A stretch of 64,000 nucleotides of DNA from Bemisia tabaci (lineage: Eukaryota > Arthropoda > Insecta > Hemiptera > Aleyrodidae). Below, piece by piece: positions 62,852 to 64,000 of this stretch. Position numbers and translations under genes: made by a program. The notes below the pieces were generated by a model. That model was not told where the DNA came from. It ran no database searches and saw nothing but the letters and a program-made list of their open reading frames with translations. How positions within the stretch are numbered: the stretch's first letter is position 1; each line of letters opens with the position of its first letter. The stretch lies in contig NC_092794.1 of NCBI RefSeq assembly GCF_918797505.1, positions 73,383,345-73,447,344 of the forward strand. Reading direction: 5' to 3'.

Positions 62852-63800
62852 CAGGATGTCCCAGAGCACCCGCACCAGGCCTTTTTCTCGGTTGATTTAG
62901 GTCAAACGAAGTCGGAGAACGCGGGGTTGAATAGGGAATCGACCCCAAGAAATCCGAATTTCCCAGTCTAGAACCCCCTCCCCCTGCCCCCTTTGGGAGG
63001 TGAAGGGGGGGTCACGATCCTGAAAGTTGGGGTTTTCGATGGAATTTCGATTCGATTTCATCAGAATTGAATAGTACGAAAAATTTTACGTGAAATCGAC
63101 CCCTAAAAATCCAAAATCGGATCACCTCATGCCCAAAAATGATCCCTTAAAGAGGGATACAGCGGCCCCCTCCATAATTTCCCTTTGGTCTAAAATTGAC
63201 AGAGACTCTCCAGAAAAAGATGGGTTTTCAGGTAATCGACCCCAATGAATCCGATTTTCATGGTCCTGAGGCCCCCCTAGCCTCCGTTGGGGGTGTTGGG
63301 GGTTAAATGGAGAAGGCAAAATTTCAAAAGTCGGGGGAAATGTTGCCCCTCATTTTACCTCTCAAGGGTGGCTAGGGGGGCCTCGGGACCATGAAAATCG
63401 GATTCATTGGGGTCGATTACCTGGATATTCTGTTTTTTCAAGAGAATTTGCGTCAATTTTTGACCAAAAGGAAACTATGTAGGGGGCCGCTGTGCCCATC
63501 TTTAAGGGATCCTTTGTGGGCGTAAAGTTGTCCGATTTTGGATTTTTAAGGGTCAACTTCACGTAAAATTATACGAACTTTTCAATTCTATTGAAATCGA
63601 ATCGAAATTCGATCGAAAACCCCGACTTTCAGAATCGTGACCCCCCCCCCCCCCTTTACCTCCCAACGGGGACCTCATTTCGAGACCATGAAATTCAGAT
63701 TCCTCTGGGTCGATTCCCTATTCAACTTCGTGTCCCCCAACTTCATTCGACCTAAATCAACTGAGAAATAGGCCTGGTATGGGTGCTCTAAGACACCCTG
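62852..63800. mobile_element. CAGGGTGT-family foldback, second copy, TA TSD
   Basis: Related to 55721-58020 (CCAGGCCTTTTTCTCGGTTG, GCGGGGTTGAATAGGGAAT). TA flanks both ends (62850-62851, 63801-63802). Arms meet at about 63330, so almost all of its 949 bp is palindromic. A 15-C run lies at 63641-63655. Confidence 0.85.
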
Positions 63801-63811
63801 TATGCTTCAAT

Positions 63812-64000
63812 GGGCCTGTTGCAAACTTTTGCTAGAGCAAAAATAAGAGCTGTTTCTTGTAGATAATACCTCAAAAATCACGATGAGCGCATCGGCAAAG
63901 TCTGAAATGCACTCACAACTTCACAATCTGCCTAAGAAATATGCGTTTTTTTAAGCTTCCCGCTTCAAAAACGATACTACGGCACAGGTGAACATTTTGT
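63812..64000. mobile_element. GGGCCTGTTGC-family MITE, cut by window end
   Basis: Starts GGGCCTGTTGCAAACTTTTG after AT and follows the left arm of the 613-bp copies to the end of the window. It lies 12 bp from the preceding foldback. Confidence 0.9.

Overview
The window is eukaryotic, most likely from an insect. It holds one split host gene whose protein-coding exons cover only about 2.4 kb of 64 kb. The rest is introns and flanks filled with DNA transposons, miniature inverted-repeat elements (MITEs), long foldback palindromes and tRNA-derived SINEs. The host protein is an animal CLC-3/4/5-type H+/Cl- exchanger. Insect origin fits the short CCTAA telomere-like runs and the SINE and MITE style. 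From general familiarity with the repeats I would guess a hemipteran such as a whitefly, but nothing in the window proves this.

Layout. 1-5440 is a repeat cluster upstream of the gene: several copies of one hAT-like MITE with 8-bp target-site duplications (TSDs), one of which contains a three-level nest of insertions. 5441-8143 may hold the promoter and an untranslated first exon, plus a 1.1-kb inverted-repeat element. 8144-59939 is the CLC gene on the + strand. I can place 14 coding exons with GT-AG borders and compatible phases, giving 788 complete codons; the last exon or exons, ending the second CBS domain, lie beyond 64000. Intron 2 (10.9 kb) carries an antisense P-superfamily element with THAP transposase remnants. 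Intron 3 carries a long-inverted-repeat transposon with a 135-residue zinc-motif ORF. Intron 6 (10.7 kb) is almost wholly a set of palindromes nested in each other (33702-43380). Introns 8 and 12 each hold a large foldback. 59940-64000 holds a GC-hairpin and heat-shock-element-like repeat and two more foldbacks.

How it works together. The exons encode a full CLC transport core: GSGIPE, gating glutamate 288 in GKEGP, proton glutamate 345 in LEE, GLFIP and chloride-site tyrosine 574, followed by the CBS pair. The family acts in endosomes and lysosomes, where it supports acidification. The mobile elements are not linked to that function, but they make the pre-mRNA extremely rich in self-complementary sequence. 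The longest hairpin sits exactly between the exons that encode the gating and proton glutamates.

The best-supported novelty is the nested insertion and palindrome architecture. Several elements were proven from the sequence alone by comparing empty and filled sites, and two length checks agree to the base (436 bp and 613 bp).
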